Assembly: GCF_003951285.1 (NCBI RefSeq)
Contig: NZ_RXFQ01000011.1
Span: 146,336-210,335 of the forward strand
DNA: 64,000 nt
DNA from: Variovorax beijingensis
GTDB taxonomy: Bacteria > Pseudomonadota > Gammaproteobacteria > Burkholderiales > Burkholderiaceae_C
Reading direction: 5' to 3'
Shown here: positions 55,728-63,446 of the stretch, in pieces
How the letters are laid out: every line of letters begins with the position of its first letter
Position numbering within the stretch: position 1 is the stretch's first letter
Notes under the pieces: model-generated
The model's database searches: none
What the model was told of the DNA's origin: nothing
Seen by the model: the letters and a program-made list of their open reading frames with translations, nothing else
Program-made: the position numbers and the translations under genes

Positions 55728-56219
55728 ATGAAAGTCGAGATCACGAAAGCACCTGTCGCAAAGACGGAGATGCTCATTCGCAGGCCCGTCTCAGAGGTGT
55801 TCGGGGCGTTCATCGACCCCCGTGTGACAACCAACTTCTGGTTCACCAAAAGCAGCGGCCGGCTCGAGACCGGTCATGAAGTCAGATGGGACTGGGAAAT
55901 GTATGGAGCATCCACGTCGGTGCTCGTGAAAGACATTGAACCCGACAAGCGCATCGTGATCGAGTGGGACGGGTACAGCGGCCGCACGACGGTTGAATGG
56001 AATTTTTCCGCACGTGAGGACGGGACGACCTATGTCGCCATCACGGAGTCTGGCTGGACAGGTGACGGAGACGAACTCTTCAGCTACGTTGCCGAGTCGA
56101 CTCAGGGGTTCACCTGGACGCTTGCGGGGCTCAAGGCGTTCCTCGAGCATGGCATCAAATTGAATCTTGTCGCGGACAAGAACCCGGATGCGCACAAGGA
56201 TGGCTGGCAGCAGGCCTGA
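55728..56219 (+). CDS. SRPBCC/AHSA1-family protein
   Basis: 163-residue START/Bet v 1-like fold of the AHSA1 (activator of Hsp90 ATPase homologue 1) group. MLIRRPVSEVFGAFIDPRVTTNFWF is the conserved first helix and strand; DGTTYVAITESGW and the long C-terminal helix (GFTWTLAGLKAFLEHGI) complete it. The start has an excellent ribosome site AAAGGAGG 6 nt upstream. It is monocistronic. Members bind hydrophobic ligands or act in stress; no partner is visible here. Confidence 0.9.
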   Translation: MKVEITKAPVAKTEMLIRRPVSEVFGAFIDPRVTTNFWFTKSSGRLETGHEVRWDWEMYGASTSVLVKDIEPDKRIVIEWDGYSGRTTVEWNFSAREDGTTYVAITESGWTGDGDELFSYVAESTQGFTWTLAGLKAFLEHGIKLNLVADKNPDAHKDGWQQA

Positions 56220-56255
56220 CAGTTCATTGCGGACCGCGCGCGGGATGCGACGGGC

Positions 56256-57542
56256 TTAGAAAGTTTCCCAGTCTCCGCTGGCAGCGGATGTGCCCGCGAT
56301 GGCCGCCGCCGGCTTGCGCTGCGGTGCGGCAATGGCGCGCCGAGCCGGCTGCACGGCAGGCCGCGCCTGAACGGACACCGGCCTGGGCGGTGCCGCGGCG
56401 AGTTCCTCGTCGTCGAGCTTGAAGGTTGCCACCACCTGCGAGAGGCTGCCGGCCTGCTCCTGCAGCGACTGGGCCGCCGCGGCCGCCTCCTCGACCAGCG
56501 CCGCGTTTTGCTGCGTCACCTGGTCCATCTGCGCGATCGCCTGGTTGACCTGCTCGATGCCCTGGGCCTGCTCGTGGCTCGCCGCCGTGATCTCGCCGAT
56601 GATGTCGGTCACGCGCTTGACGCCGCTCACGATCTCTTCCATCGTCTTGCCGGCCTCGCCGACGAGCGCGCTGCCCGCGTCGACCTTGCCCACCGAATCG
56701 TCGATCAGGCCCTTGATTTCCTTGGCCGCCGCGGCCGAGCGCTGCGCGAGGCTTCTTACTTCGGAGGCCACCACGGCAAAGCCCCGGCCCTGCTCGCCCG
56801 CGCGCGCGGCTTCCACTGCCGCGTTGAGCGCCAGGATGTTGGTCTGGAACGCGATGCCATCGATCACGCCGATGATGTCGACGATCTTCCGGGAAGAAGC
56901 ATTGATCGACGCCATGGTGTCGACCACCTGCCCCACCACGCTGCCGCCCTTGACCGCCACTTCGGAGGCCGAGAGCGCGAGCTGGTTGGCCTGCCGCGCG
57001 TTGTCGGCGTTCTGCTTCACGGTGCTCGTGAGCTCTTCCATCGACGCCGCGGTCTGCTCGAGCGAGCTCGCTTGCTCCTCTGTGCGCGAGGACAGCTCCT
57101 GGTTGCCGGCGGCGATCTGCCCGGACGCCACCACGATCGAATCGGTCGACGCCTTGATGCGCGTCACCACGTCCGTCAGCGTGTCTTCCATCTCGCCCAT
57201 GCCGCGCAGCAGCCGCCCGAAATCGCCGCCGCGCTCGGTCTCGAATTCCTTGCTGAGGTCGCCCGAGGCCACGGTCTCCGCGATGAAGATTGCCTCGCCG
57301 AGCGGCTGCATGATGCTGCGCGCGAGCCAGACGCTGCAGCCCGCGCCCGCCAGCAGCGCCGCAACCCCGAAGCCGGCCATGAGGTTGCGCGTCGAAGCGA
57401 TATGCCGTGCGAGTTCCGGGGCGACGCCGCTGCCGGCGACGTCCTGAAGGCCCGCGATGCCGATCGCAAGCCCCGTCGCCATCAACAGCAACACGATTCC
57501 GAACGCCGCGCCCAGCTGGGCACTGATCTTCCAATTGCGCAT
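56256..57542 (-). CDS. Methyl-accepting chemotaxis protein, minimal periplasmic domain
   Basis: 428-residue chemoreceptor. TM1 (about 10-32) and TM2 (54-77) are separated by only about 20 periplasmic residues, so there is no normal four-helix sensor. A HAMP region follows, then a long signalling coiled coil with the hairpin tip IDGIAFQTNILALNAAVEAA. The C-end GDWETF resembles the NWETF pentapeptide that tethers CheR/CheB in related receptors. ATG 57542 was used; the frame extends to 57605. No che genes are near. Confidence 0.92.
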   Translation of the reverse strand: MRNWKISAQLGAAFGIVLLLMATGLAIGIAGLQDVAGSGVAPELARHIASTRNLMAGFGVAALLAGAGCSVWLARSIMQPLGEAIFIAETVASGDLSKEFETERGGDFGRLLRGMGEMEDTLTDVVTRIKASTDSIVVASGQIAAGNQELSSRTEEQASSLEQTAASMEELTSTVKQNADNARQANQLALSASEVAVKGGSVVGQVVDTMASINASSRKIVDIIGVIDGIAFQTNILALNAAVEAARAGEQGRGFAVVASEVRSLAQRSAAAAKEIKGLIDDSVGKVDAGSALVGEAGKTMEEIVSGVKRVTDIIGEITAASHEQAQGIEQVNQAIAQMDQVTQQNAALVEEAAAAAQSLQEQAGSLSQVVATFKLDDEELAAAPPRPVSVQARPAVQPARRAIAAPQRKPAAAIAGTSAASGDWETF

Positions 57543-57700
57543 GTGCTTTTCCCGTGACGGCCGCCGACGCGGGGGCCAGGTTGCCTGGTATATCGGCAGT
57601 GCCACGGCGGAACTTGAGGGTGCGGATCCAGGCGTAAACCCGGGGTTCGCCCACGAATGCCCGGCTTGGCACGGAATGCTGCGAGGTGCTCTGGAATGAA

Positions 57701-57736
57701 AAAAGCCCTAAGTAGTTGATTTACTTAGGGCTTTTT
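57701..57736 (-). terminator. Strong hairpin terminator of the tRNA-Phe locus
   Basis: AAAAGCCCTAAGTA (57701-57714) and TACTTAGGGCTTTT (57723-57736) form a perfect 14-bp stem with an 8-nt loop and T-runs on both strands. It lies directly downstream of the minus-strand tRNA fragment, so it is most likely the original tRNA-Phe terminator. Confidence 0.88.
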
Positions 57737-57777
57737 AACTTTCGCGGACGTCTATGGACGACTGCGAAGTAATGAGT

Positions 57778-57827
57778 GGTGGCCTGGGGCGGAATCGAAC
57801 CACCGACACGCGGATTTTCAATCCGCC
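57778..57827 (-). tRNA. 3' fragment of tRNA-Phe (GAA), probable att site
   Basis: Read on the minus strand this is the anticodon arm (GCGGA-TTGAAAA-TCCGC), variable loop GTGTC, T-arm GGTGGTTCGATTCCGCC, acceptor CCAGGCC, A and CCA. The D-arm and 5' acceptor strand (which should read GGCCTGG) are absent; sequence departs right after the anticodon stem. So it is not a working tRNA but the 50-nt 3' part, the usual crossover region of tRNA-targeting integrases. Confidence 0.85.
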
Positions 57828-57974
57828 CCACAACCCAGCATCTGTGCGGGTCGGAGAATAGTTAAGGGAATATTTAGGCAGTATGACCCGTCCCCCGGAG
57901 GCGGTCCGCAGTCGCCTGTTCCCACGTTCACTCCACAACTTTCCCGCTTTTACAACGCCAACTGTTAATGGCGA

Positions 57975-57988
57975 TGACATGGGCGTCA
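57975..57988. promoter_or_regulatory. Dyad TGAC-N6-GTCA (first of a pair)
   Basis: TGACATGGGCGTCA. Its centre is 31 bp (about three helical turns) from that of the next dyad, which suggests side-by-side binding of one regulator on the same DNA face. Confidence 0.4.
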
Positions 57989-58004
57989 CAGCGCGGAGAG
58001 GCGA

Positions 58005-58020
58005 GTGACATTTTTGTCAC
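58005..58020. promoter_or_regulatory. Dyad GTGACA-N4-TGTCAC (second of a pair)
   Basis: GTGACATTTTTGTCAC is a perfect 6-4-6 inverted repeat about 150 bp before the HNH gene start. See the first dyad at 57975. Confidence 0.45.
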
Positions 58021-58172
58021 CTTCTTGTAAATGCCTGCGCATCGAGGCTTTTGCTGAAGTAATCTGCGCGCGCACGCGCATGGGCGCGCCCGAATGCCGC
58101 TCACTTTGGCTCACGCCAATCCGGAAATCTCTGCGTGGGTATGGCTTCTCGTCGTTGGAATACTCGCCCTTC

Positions 58173-58736
58173 ATGAGCAAGCCAACGAAGCACAGGTGGA
58201 CCGAGGAACAGGTGACCCTGCTCCGAGATCTCTATCCGCTCGGCGCGATTGATGAGATCGTCCAGCGCACCGGCCGGAGCCGCCAGGCCGTCAAGCACAT
58301 GGCCATCGCCGTGAGCCTGAGCGGCAAGTACCACTGGCGCGGCACACCGCTTCCGGTCGGCGCTGAAGTCCGCCGGCAGGGAGAAAACTCGTACCTGATG
58401 GTGAAGATCCTCGACGACGCCGGCAAAGCGATCTGGATACGCAAGCACCACCTAGTTTGGAAAGAGCACACCGGCATGCTACCGCCAAAGGGTTCGCGCG
58501 TGCTCTTCAAAGATGGCGACCGGGGCAACTGTGCCTTTGGAAACCTCGAACTTATCACTGACGCCGAGGCCGCTACCCGCATGACCGAACTCCGGTCATA
58601 TCCGCCTGCACTGCAGGAAACCATCCGCCTTCTGGGCGATCTTAAAAAAGCTCTATATGACCGTGAAAAACATGGCCGATCTTCGCGGCGAACTATTCGA
58701 AGTGATGCGCGAATTGAGAACGTCCCCGACACCTGA
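58173..58736 (+). CDS. Phage-type HNH endonuclease-like protein
   Basis: 187 residues. N-terminal helix-turn-helix resembling Myb/SANT (HRWTEEQVTLLRDLYPLGAI; RTGRSRQAVKHMA), then an HNH_3-like segment IRKHHLVWKEHTGMLPPKGS with KDGDRGNCAFGNLELI. The first His pair and Asn are present; the middle His of classic HNH is replaced (VLFKDGD), as I recall in some phage members. A charged C-end follows. ATG 58173 fits the domain start. Overlaps the next gene, as phage genes often do. Confidence 0.72.
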   Translation: MSKPTKHRWTEEQVTLLRDLYPLGAIDEIVQRTGRSRQAVKHMAIAVSLSGKYHWRGTPLPVGAEVRRQGENSYLMVKILDDAGKAIWIRKHHLVWKEHTGMLPPKGSRVLFKDGDRGNCAFGNLELITDAEAATRMTELRSYPPALQETIRLLGDLKKALYDREKHGRSSRRTIRSDARIENVPDT

Positions 58737-58965
58737 TCTGGCCAAGGTGCGCGTGTACTGCGAGGTTGCAACCGTCGCGGTGAACGCCATCCGCACACAG
58801 GTCGCCTACGCAAGCATCATCAAGGGCGACCTGGAGCTTCCCTTCATGGAGGAGCCTCCACCCGAGCCCCAGCAACCGCGCAGTCCCGGGGCTGTCGTCA
58901 ACCCACTGGAGAGCGGGCCGTCGCCGGATCACCCTTGGAGGCGCGTGCATCGCCTCGGGCGCTGA
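58657..58965 (+). CDS. Small phage-like hypothetical protein
   Basis: 102 residues. MADLRGELFEVMRELR...DLAKVRVYCEVATVAVNAIRT is a helical pattern familiar from small phage proteins that adjoin HNH genes; a Pro-rich tail follows. It overlaps the HNH gene by 80 bp in another frame. ATG 58672 (MADLRGEL) is an alternative start. Function unknown. Confidence 0.6.
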   Translation: MTVKNMADLRGELFEVMRELRTSPTPDLAKVRVYCEVATVAVNAIRTQVAYASIIKGDLELPFMEEPPPEPQQPRSPGAVVNPLESGPSPDHPWRRVHRLGR

Positions 58966-59020
58966 CGGGTCGCCATCCTATGGCAGTAGCATGCCGCTCA
59001 GCCAAACTTGAGGAAAAACG

Positions 59021-60190
59021 GTGACCCATTATTTAAAACTTGCGCTCCTGTTCTGCACCCTATTCATATCCTCTCTGTCGCTTGCGGCGGACAAGTGGAG
59101 CATCGGCTTCAATGAGCCATTCATTTCTGGATACATGAAATCCAAAGGGCATTGGTGCACAGAGTGCCCTACAAACACCTACCAAGCAGATGCAGCACTC
59201 ATTAACGGTCGAATATTGGACCTTGCCAGCCAACGACATGTCGGCGCGTTCAGAGAGATCATTCCTCTAGCCGCACTGCGACCGAATTCGACCACCAATC
59301 ACTATGAAGACGTCATTGACATCATTTCAATTTACTCGAACTACAACCTAAAGTTAACACTGACATTTGGATTACCCATCCCGTCTTGGATGTCGCCAAA
59401 CGGAAGCGCATGGACCCCAATGCCGACGTCCGATCAAGAATGGGCTACGCTAAAAAATTCACTCGCCCTAGAAATGGGGAACCTCGTTCAAGCTCTGTGG
59501 AATAGCCCACGCGTAAACCGAACTTGGATGACAACTCACCTATTTGTCGAAGGATTTAATGAATTTGACTCACTTCAAAATACCTCTGGGTCAACAGCCA
59601 ACTCATCGCCTACGCGAGCCGCTGACTTGCAAAATGGAATCCAGTGGTACTTGAATCTGTACGGCACAAGCGTGCAGACACTAATGCCGTCGGTTGTAGG
59701 AGTGTATGCAGGATATGGGTCGGGCGTCGCCGATCCGCAAGCGCAGTACATCTCAGATTATTATCAGCTCTACGGGACCGGATTGCCCAATGCTCACATT
59801 TATGTGAGGAACGATTTTGAGTTTCAAGGATATGGGGATTTGCTAAACAAACTAAGAACCCGTGTTCTTGCCATTGATCAAATCCTCCCATCAACACTAA
59901 AGGGTAAGCTGGTTATAGGAGAGACAGGAGCGGCGGACCGTGTTCCGCCTAACTGCACTGCGCAGAGCCCCGGAGGAAGTTTGGCTATAGCTCAACGGGA
60001 CTCCTACTATGCTGCTGTCGGGTTCGACAGTGAGATAAATTCAAGAGTGGAAATGATTTTATTCTGGCGCCTCATGAACTTGCCCGCCAATCAGCTTCCC
60101 TCGTGCGAAGCATACTTCGGGGTTGTTCATGACGATAACTCCGGCTACAAAGCAGTCGGCCTAAATCTATTTAACTACCTGGGAAATTGA
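59021..60190 (+). CDS. AT-rich secreted glycoside hydrolase-like protein
   Basis: 389 residues with a clear signal peptide (YLKLALLFCTLFISSLSLAAD). The body looks like a clan-A TIM barrel: strand-end acid/base candidate in HLFVEGFNEFDS and nucleophile candidate in GKLVIGETGAAD, with NLKLTLTFGLPIPSWMSPNG between. Five Cys in the mature chain suggest disulfides. Sampled lines are near 45% G+C, far below the flanks, and codon use differs (many ATT, AAT, TTA). Likely a horizontally acquired cargo enzyme; exact family and sugar unknown. Confidence 0.65.
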   Translation: MTHYLKLALLFCTLFISSLSLAADKWSIGFNEPFISGYMKSKGHWCTECPTNTYQADAALINGRILDLASQRHVGAFREIIPLAALRPNSTTNHYEDVIDIISIYSNYNLKLTLTFGLPIPSWMSPNGSAWTPMPTSDQEWATLKNSLALEMGNLVQALWNSPRVNRTWMTTHLFVEGFNEFDSLQNTSGSTANSSPTRAADLQNGIQWYLNLYGTSVQTLMPSVVGVYAGYGSGVADPQAQYISDYYQLYGTGLPNAHIYVRNDFEFQGYGDLLNKLRTRVLAIDQILPSTLKGKLVIGETGAADRVPPNCTAQSPGGSLAIAQRDSYYAAVGFDSEINSRVEMILFWRLMNLPANQLPSCEAYFGVVHDDNSGYKAVGLNLFNYLGN

Positions 60191-60301
60191 AGCGTCGGAC
60201 GGGAAACCACCGCTCAAAGCCTGCAGTGCCCAAAGCCTGGGGGCTTTGTTATTTGCGAGATAGCATGCGACCATGTGGAGGCCTGACAAGCCCCTCACGA
60301 A

Positions 60302-60481
60302 GTGGTCTGGACCAACGAATTCGCCCGCGCCTACTACGAGATGTGCGAAGGCTGCGCTGACTACGACTTCATCTATGAGCTGGCCGCCCACCTGCTGCCC
60401 ATCGGCGTGACCGTCGATCCACGCAAGGTCGCCGAGCTGGCGAGCATCGCTGTGGCATTCGAGATGCCAGACGAGGAATAA
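60302..60481 (+). CDS. Small hypothetical protein (59 aa)
   Basis: GTG-started frame of 59 residues reading TNEFARAYYEMCEGC...DFIYELAAHLLPIGV and ending EMPDEE, 2 bp before the next gene, whose ribosome site (GAGGAA) lies in its last codons. An ATG at 60273 in another frame would give MWRPDKPLT, so a frameshift may have removed the original start. The amino-acid pattern looks protein-like. Unknown function; probably one transcript with the gene at 60484. Confidence 0.5.
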   Translation: MVWTNEFARAYYEMCEGCADYDFIYELAAHLLPIGVTVDPRKVAELASIAVAFEMPDEE

Positions 60482-60483
60482 GC

Positions 60484-60786
60484 ATGGCCACGAAGCGCGC
60501 GAAAGCCTTGACCTCAATCCGCCACATCGCGGTCTACGTCGAAGAACCCGAGCCAGGCTGGTTCCAATGGGTGCTCATCGAAGCGGCATCCGACCTCTCG
60601 ACCTGGTCGGAACTGAAGCGGGCCGAGCGGTGGGAGTCCTCATACAAGGACGCCATGGCCAAGGGCCTGCTCGCGCTCCAGGAACTGACAGCCGATCTCG
60701 ATCGAGGCCCTCGCACGGAGCCGCGCAAGCCGAAGGAGAAGTCCTCAGGTTTCGGATTCGGTTTCGAGCTTCCCAAGCTCGACTGA
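60484..60786 (+). CDS. Small protein of unknown family, paralogue of 48122
   Basis: 100 residues. Core IAVYVEEPEPGWFQWVLIEA and YKDAMAKGLLALQEL aligns with the small protein at 48122. It adds a basic N-end and a C-tail of Lys/Pro then FGFGFELPKLD. Good ribosome site in the preceding gene's end. Its 3' end overlaps the convergent SRAP pseudogene by 42 bp. Confidence 0.65.
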   Translation: MATKRAKALTSIRHIAVYVEEPEPGWFQWVLIEAASDLSTWSELKRAERWESSYKDAMAKGLLALQELTADLDRGPRTEPRKPKEKSSGFGFGFELPKLD

Positions 60787-61472
60787 CGGCTGTAGCGGTC
60801 CGGCGTCGAACAATTCGACTGGCGGCACCTTCAGCATCTCCCTCGCCTCTTCGACCGTGCAGGTGAGCCAGCGATCGAAGTCATGGGCTTCGAGCGGAAT
60901 CAGGCTTCGCTTGTCCTGCTGGTCCGCCGGCAGTTTCGGATCTGGCTGTGCATCCTGCCCATCAGCGGGTGGCCGTCGGCATTCAGCGTCAGCATCGTGT
61001 AGTTGTCCCAGACCTCGCCCGTCTCTTTGTCGATCCAGGTGTTCCAGAGCCCGGCCAGGCCCCATGGCGCACCGTCGGCGCGCCGGAAGCGCCACCAGAC
61101 GTTCTTGCCCGTTTCTCAGTTCGGCTCGTCGAAGCTGGCGGCCGGGATGATGCAGCGCTTGCCGCGGGCCCAGGCATCTTTGTAGGTCGGCGATTTCTCC
61201 ATACCCTCGGTGCGCGCGTTCACCGTGCTCAGGCGCGTGCCGCGCGCCGTCATCGGCACATGCGTCTTCGACCAGGGCGGATTCATTCCCCACTGCCCCA
61301 CCACGAGCTCGCGCGCGTACTCGACATCGTCGGCTCGCCGAATGAAGCTGGCCAGTGACAGCGGGAACACCGTCAGCAGATTCTCCCAGTCCTTGCGCTG
61401 GTTGGATCGCCGGTCGATTCGCCAGAAGGCCTCGATCTCGCGCTGCTCCGGGCTGATGTAGCGAGTACACAT
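60745..61472 (-). pseudogene. Inactivated SRAP (HMCES/YedK) gene
   Basis: SOS-response-associated peptidase family, which crosslinks to abasic sites via Cys2. The gene starts MCTRYISPEQ and keeps TVNARTEG and IIPAASFDEPN, then hits TGA (61116-61118) where the family has Trp (EPN-W-ETGKN). The same frame continues ETGKNVWWRFRRADGAPWGL and HPLMGRMH, then a one-base loss near 60947 moves PDPKLPADQQDKRSLIPLE to another frame, ending at 60745. Two lesions mean no full product. An SOS box lies upstream. Confidence 0.85.
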
Positions 61473-61503
61473 CGGCTCATTCTTGGGGCGCTGCCGCGCG
61501 ATG

Positions 61504-61686
61504 TCACTCGGTGATTGGCCTCAGCCACTCGACTGCAGCTGCCTCGGGAAGCATTGTCCGCAGCCGCTCGTCGCGCCACAGATCGCGCGCGACATCCTCC
61601 AACTCAAGTGGATCGACGGTATGCCACTGCTGCTGCAACCGGTGCGCGCAGGCGGCAATCCAAAGGGTTGCGGGCACGTTTTCCAT
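61504..61686 (-). CDS. Small protein upstream of SRAP, SOS-linked
   Basis: 60 residues from ATG 61686: MENVPATLWIAACAHRLQQQ, then WHTVDPLELEDVARDLWRDE and a C-end AAVEWLRP. The helical, Trp-rich pattern is one I recall beside SRAP genes in beta-proteobacteria. It ends 31 bp before the SRAP start and shares its promoter, which holds the SOS box. TTG 61704 is another possible start. Function unknown. Confidence 0.65.
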   Translation of the reverse strand: MENVPATLWIAACAHRLQQQWHTVDPLELEDVARDLWRDERLRTMLPEAAAVEWLRPITE

Positions 61687-61707
61687 GCGCTCATCGCAGT
61701 ACAAATA

Positions 61708-61723
61708 CTGTATATTTGTACAG
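61708..61723. promoter_or_regulatory. LexA (SOS) box
   Basis: CTGTATATTTGTACAG matches the CTGT-N8-ACAG LexA consensus exactly. It sits between divergent start codons (61686 on the minus strand, 61726 on the plus strand), so DNA damage should induce both sides. Confidence 0.85.
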
Positions 61724-61725
61724 GC

Positions 61726-62070
61726 ATGTTCTTCGCCGAAGTCACCTTCCTGATGCGAAACGGCCTGCGCCTGAAACCTGCGGAGCGGGATCCACCCGGG
61801 CGCTACACCGTCACCATTCTGGAGTCCGACCGGGACAAGAACAACTCAGCGCGCAACCTAGTGGAGGTCAGCCTGTACGTCAGCCATGGGGCCGCCCAGA
61901 TGGCCAGCCGCGGGCGGATCGTTGACCCGGTCATCGTGCCGTTCAAGGGGCCGGGCTTCCTGATTTCAGGCATCGAGCTTGAGGCTCAGCACGTCGACGG
62001 CCAGTTGAGGGTATTGGAGCCCCGGCAGGTCTGGCACCGCGTGCCGGTTGGGCGTCTTGGGGTGGAGTAG
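61726..62070 (+). CDS. Hypothetical protein under SOS control
   Basis: 114 residues starting MFFAEVTFLMRNGLRLKPAE directly after the SOS box. Beta-rich pattern with GRYTVTILESDRDKNNSARN, then VEVSLYVSHGAAQMASRGR and VIVPFKGPGFLISGIELE. The frame is open for another 80 codons upstream, but the start next to the operator fits best. I do not recognise the family; divergence from SRAP suggests a DNA-repair or phage-related role. Confidence 0.65.
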   Translation: MFFAEVTFLMRNGLRLKPAERDPPGRYTVTILESDRDKNNSARNLVEVSLYVSHGAAQMASRGRIVDPVIVPFKGPGFLISGIELEAQHVDGQLRVLEPRQVWHRVPVGRLGVE

Positions 62071-62169
62071 TCGTCAGCGCGGCAATGTCAACGCCTCGTA
62101 AGTGCGCACTCATGCATCAGAGGCCTGCACTCCTTGCGGCTGCCTACGGCAACGGTACACCCCCGCTGC

Positions 62170-63396
62170 TTATTGGAAATTGTTGGTGATCAATTGGTTG
62201 GGACTTGGGCTCGGGTTCGCAATCGCTGAACCATTCCCGCGCAGATCATTGTTGGACAAGATCACATAGTCAACGCCGCTGCTGATCACGACGCCTGCAC
62301 CAGAATTTCCACCCACGCCTGCACCATTTCCGATGCGGGAGTCCGTAATTCTGACACTCGTCAGCCCGGGATTGAAATAGGCGCCGAAGCTGTTGGCTCC
62401 AATCTCGCCACCGGTAATAGACACGTCACTCACTGTCCCACCGGTTGTGATTCCAGAGCCGGCATTCAAGAGAAAATGGGGAGAGGTGAAATGGATGCCA
62501 GAAACCGTCCCGGAACCATTATTGACGATGCGCACACCATCAGATCCGGATGATCCCGCCCAAACGCTATCGAAGCGCGAACGCACTACGCTTCCCGACC
62601 CTGTGGCATTGATCGCGATTCCGCTGCCGCTTGAATTGTCAAAAAAGCAGTGATGTACCCAAAGGCTCGCCACCATACCTGCGTCAGTGGCTCCGCCGAG
62701 GGTGGAGGAATAGGGATCGATCAACAGGCCCGTCCCCTGCTGAATGACCGAGGTGTTGCTGATGATCAGCGCCGCGGAGTTGCGGACCCGGATGCCAGCA
62801 AAGGACACCTGCGGTTGCTGGGCGCCCATCAACACGTCATCGATCAACTGGCTGTTGTCTCCGCCTTCTGCACGAATGCGAATCGCACCAGGTGCGCCGT
62901 CTTGGAACCGTCCATGCCGGATTCTCGCGACGTTGCCCGTCATTAAAATACCGTTGTAGTCCCCGGTCATGAAGAAATCCTCGATAAACGACTCGGGGCC
63001 GCTTAGGACCACATAGCTCCCGCCTGTTTGTGGAACGGCGGCATTAAATTTGATGGAGCGGATACCCGCCCCATAGCCACCAACATTGAAGAGTGTCGCG
63101 TTCGAGGTGGTGGCTCTGATGACCGTCGCGTTCCTTCCGGCTCCCACAATAGTCGTTCCGTTGGAAAGAACTCCACCGCCGGAATAGAGGCAAACGCCTG
63201 CCGGAAAAACGAGAGTTCGGCCTCCAGCCGTCGATAGCGCCGTATTTATGGCTCCGGTATCGTCTGCGGTGCCATTGCACTGGACACCGAAAGTAGTCAC
63301 ATTGATTGCGTTGCCGATCGTGTTGCCCTGGGCAAAGGCAAAACCAGCACTCAGTACCGCAGTCAGTACTCCAAAAGTTCTTAGATATTTCTCCAT
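62170..63396 (-). CDS. Secreted right-handed beta-helix protein (pectate-lyase-3-like)
   Basis: About 408 residues with signal peptide MEKYLRTFGVLTAVLSAGFAFAQ. The N-terminal rung INVTTFGVQCNGTADDTGAI and VFPAGVCLYSG are the pectate_lyase_3 hallmark also seen in phage tailspikes and epimerases. Repeated short rungs with Asn/Gly turns (SALIISNTSVI; SSGSGIAINATG; SGVDYVILSNNDLRGNG) continue to the end. Base composition is lower in G+C than the chromosome. Probably binds or cleaves polysaccharide; no catalytic set is evident. Confidence 0.75.
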   Translation of the reverse strand: MEKYLRTFGVLTAVLSAGFAFAQGNTIGNAINVTTFGVQCNGTADDTGAINTALSTAGGRTLVFPAGVCLYSGGGVLSNGTTIVGAGRNATVIRATTSNATLFNVGGYGAGIRSIKFNAAVPQTGGSYVVLSGPESFIEDFFMTGDYNGILMTGNVARIRHGRFQDGAPGAIRIRAEGGDNSQLIDDVLMGAQQPQVSFAGIRVRNSAALIISNTSVIQQGTGLLIDPYSSTLGGATDAGMVASLWVHHCFFDNSSGSGIAINATGSGSVVRSRFDSVWAGSSGSDGVRIVNNGSGTVSGIHFTSPHFLLNAGSGITTGGTVSDVSITGGEIGANSFGAYFNPGLTSVRITDSRIGNGAGVGGNSGAGVVISSGVDYVILSNNDLRGNGSAIANPSPSPNQLITNNFQ

Positions 63397-63446
63397 CAAT
63401 TTCCTCCTAGTAAAAGTCAAACGATTCTAGGAGTCGAAAAAGGAAT

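Larger units (their letters stand above)
57543..58172. other. Island boundary region without protein genes
   Basis: 630 bp between the chemoreceptor and the first island gene. It contains a strong terminator (57701-57736), a 3' tRNA-Phe fragment (57778-57827), and two TGAC...GTCA dyads 31 bp apart. A longer in-frame start for the HNH gene at 58005 would run over the second dyad and is not favoured. Confidence 0.7.

Noticed and set aside
57778..57850. Intact tRNA-Phe gene
   Set aside because: The 5' acceptor strand and D-arm cannot be found upstream of the anticodon stem; only the 3' 50 nt match.
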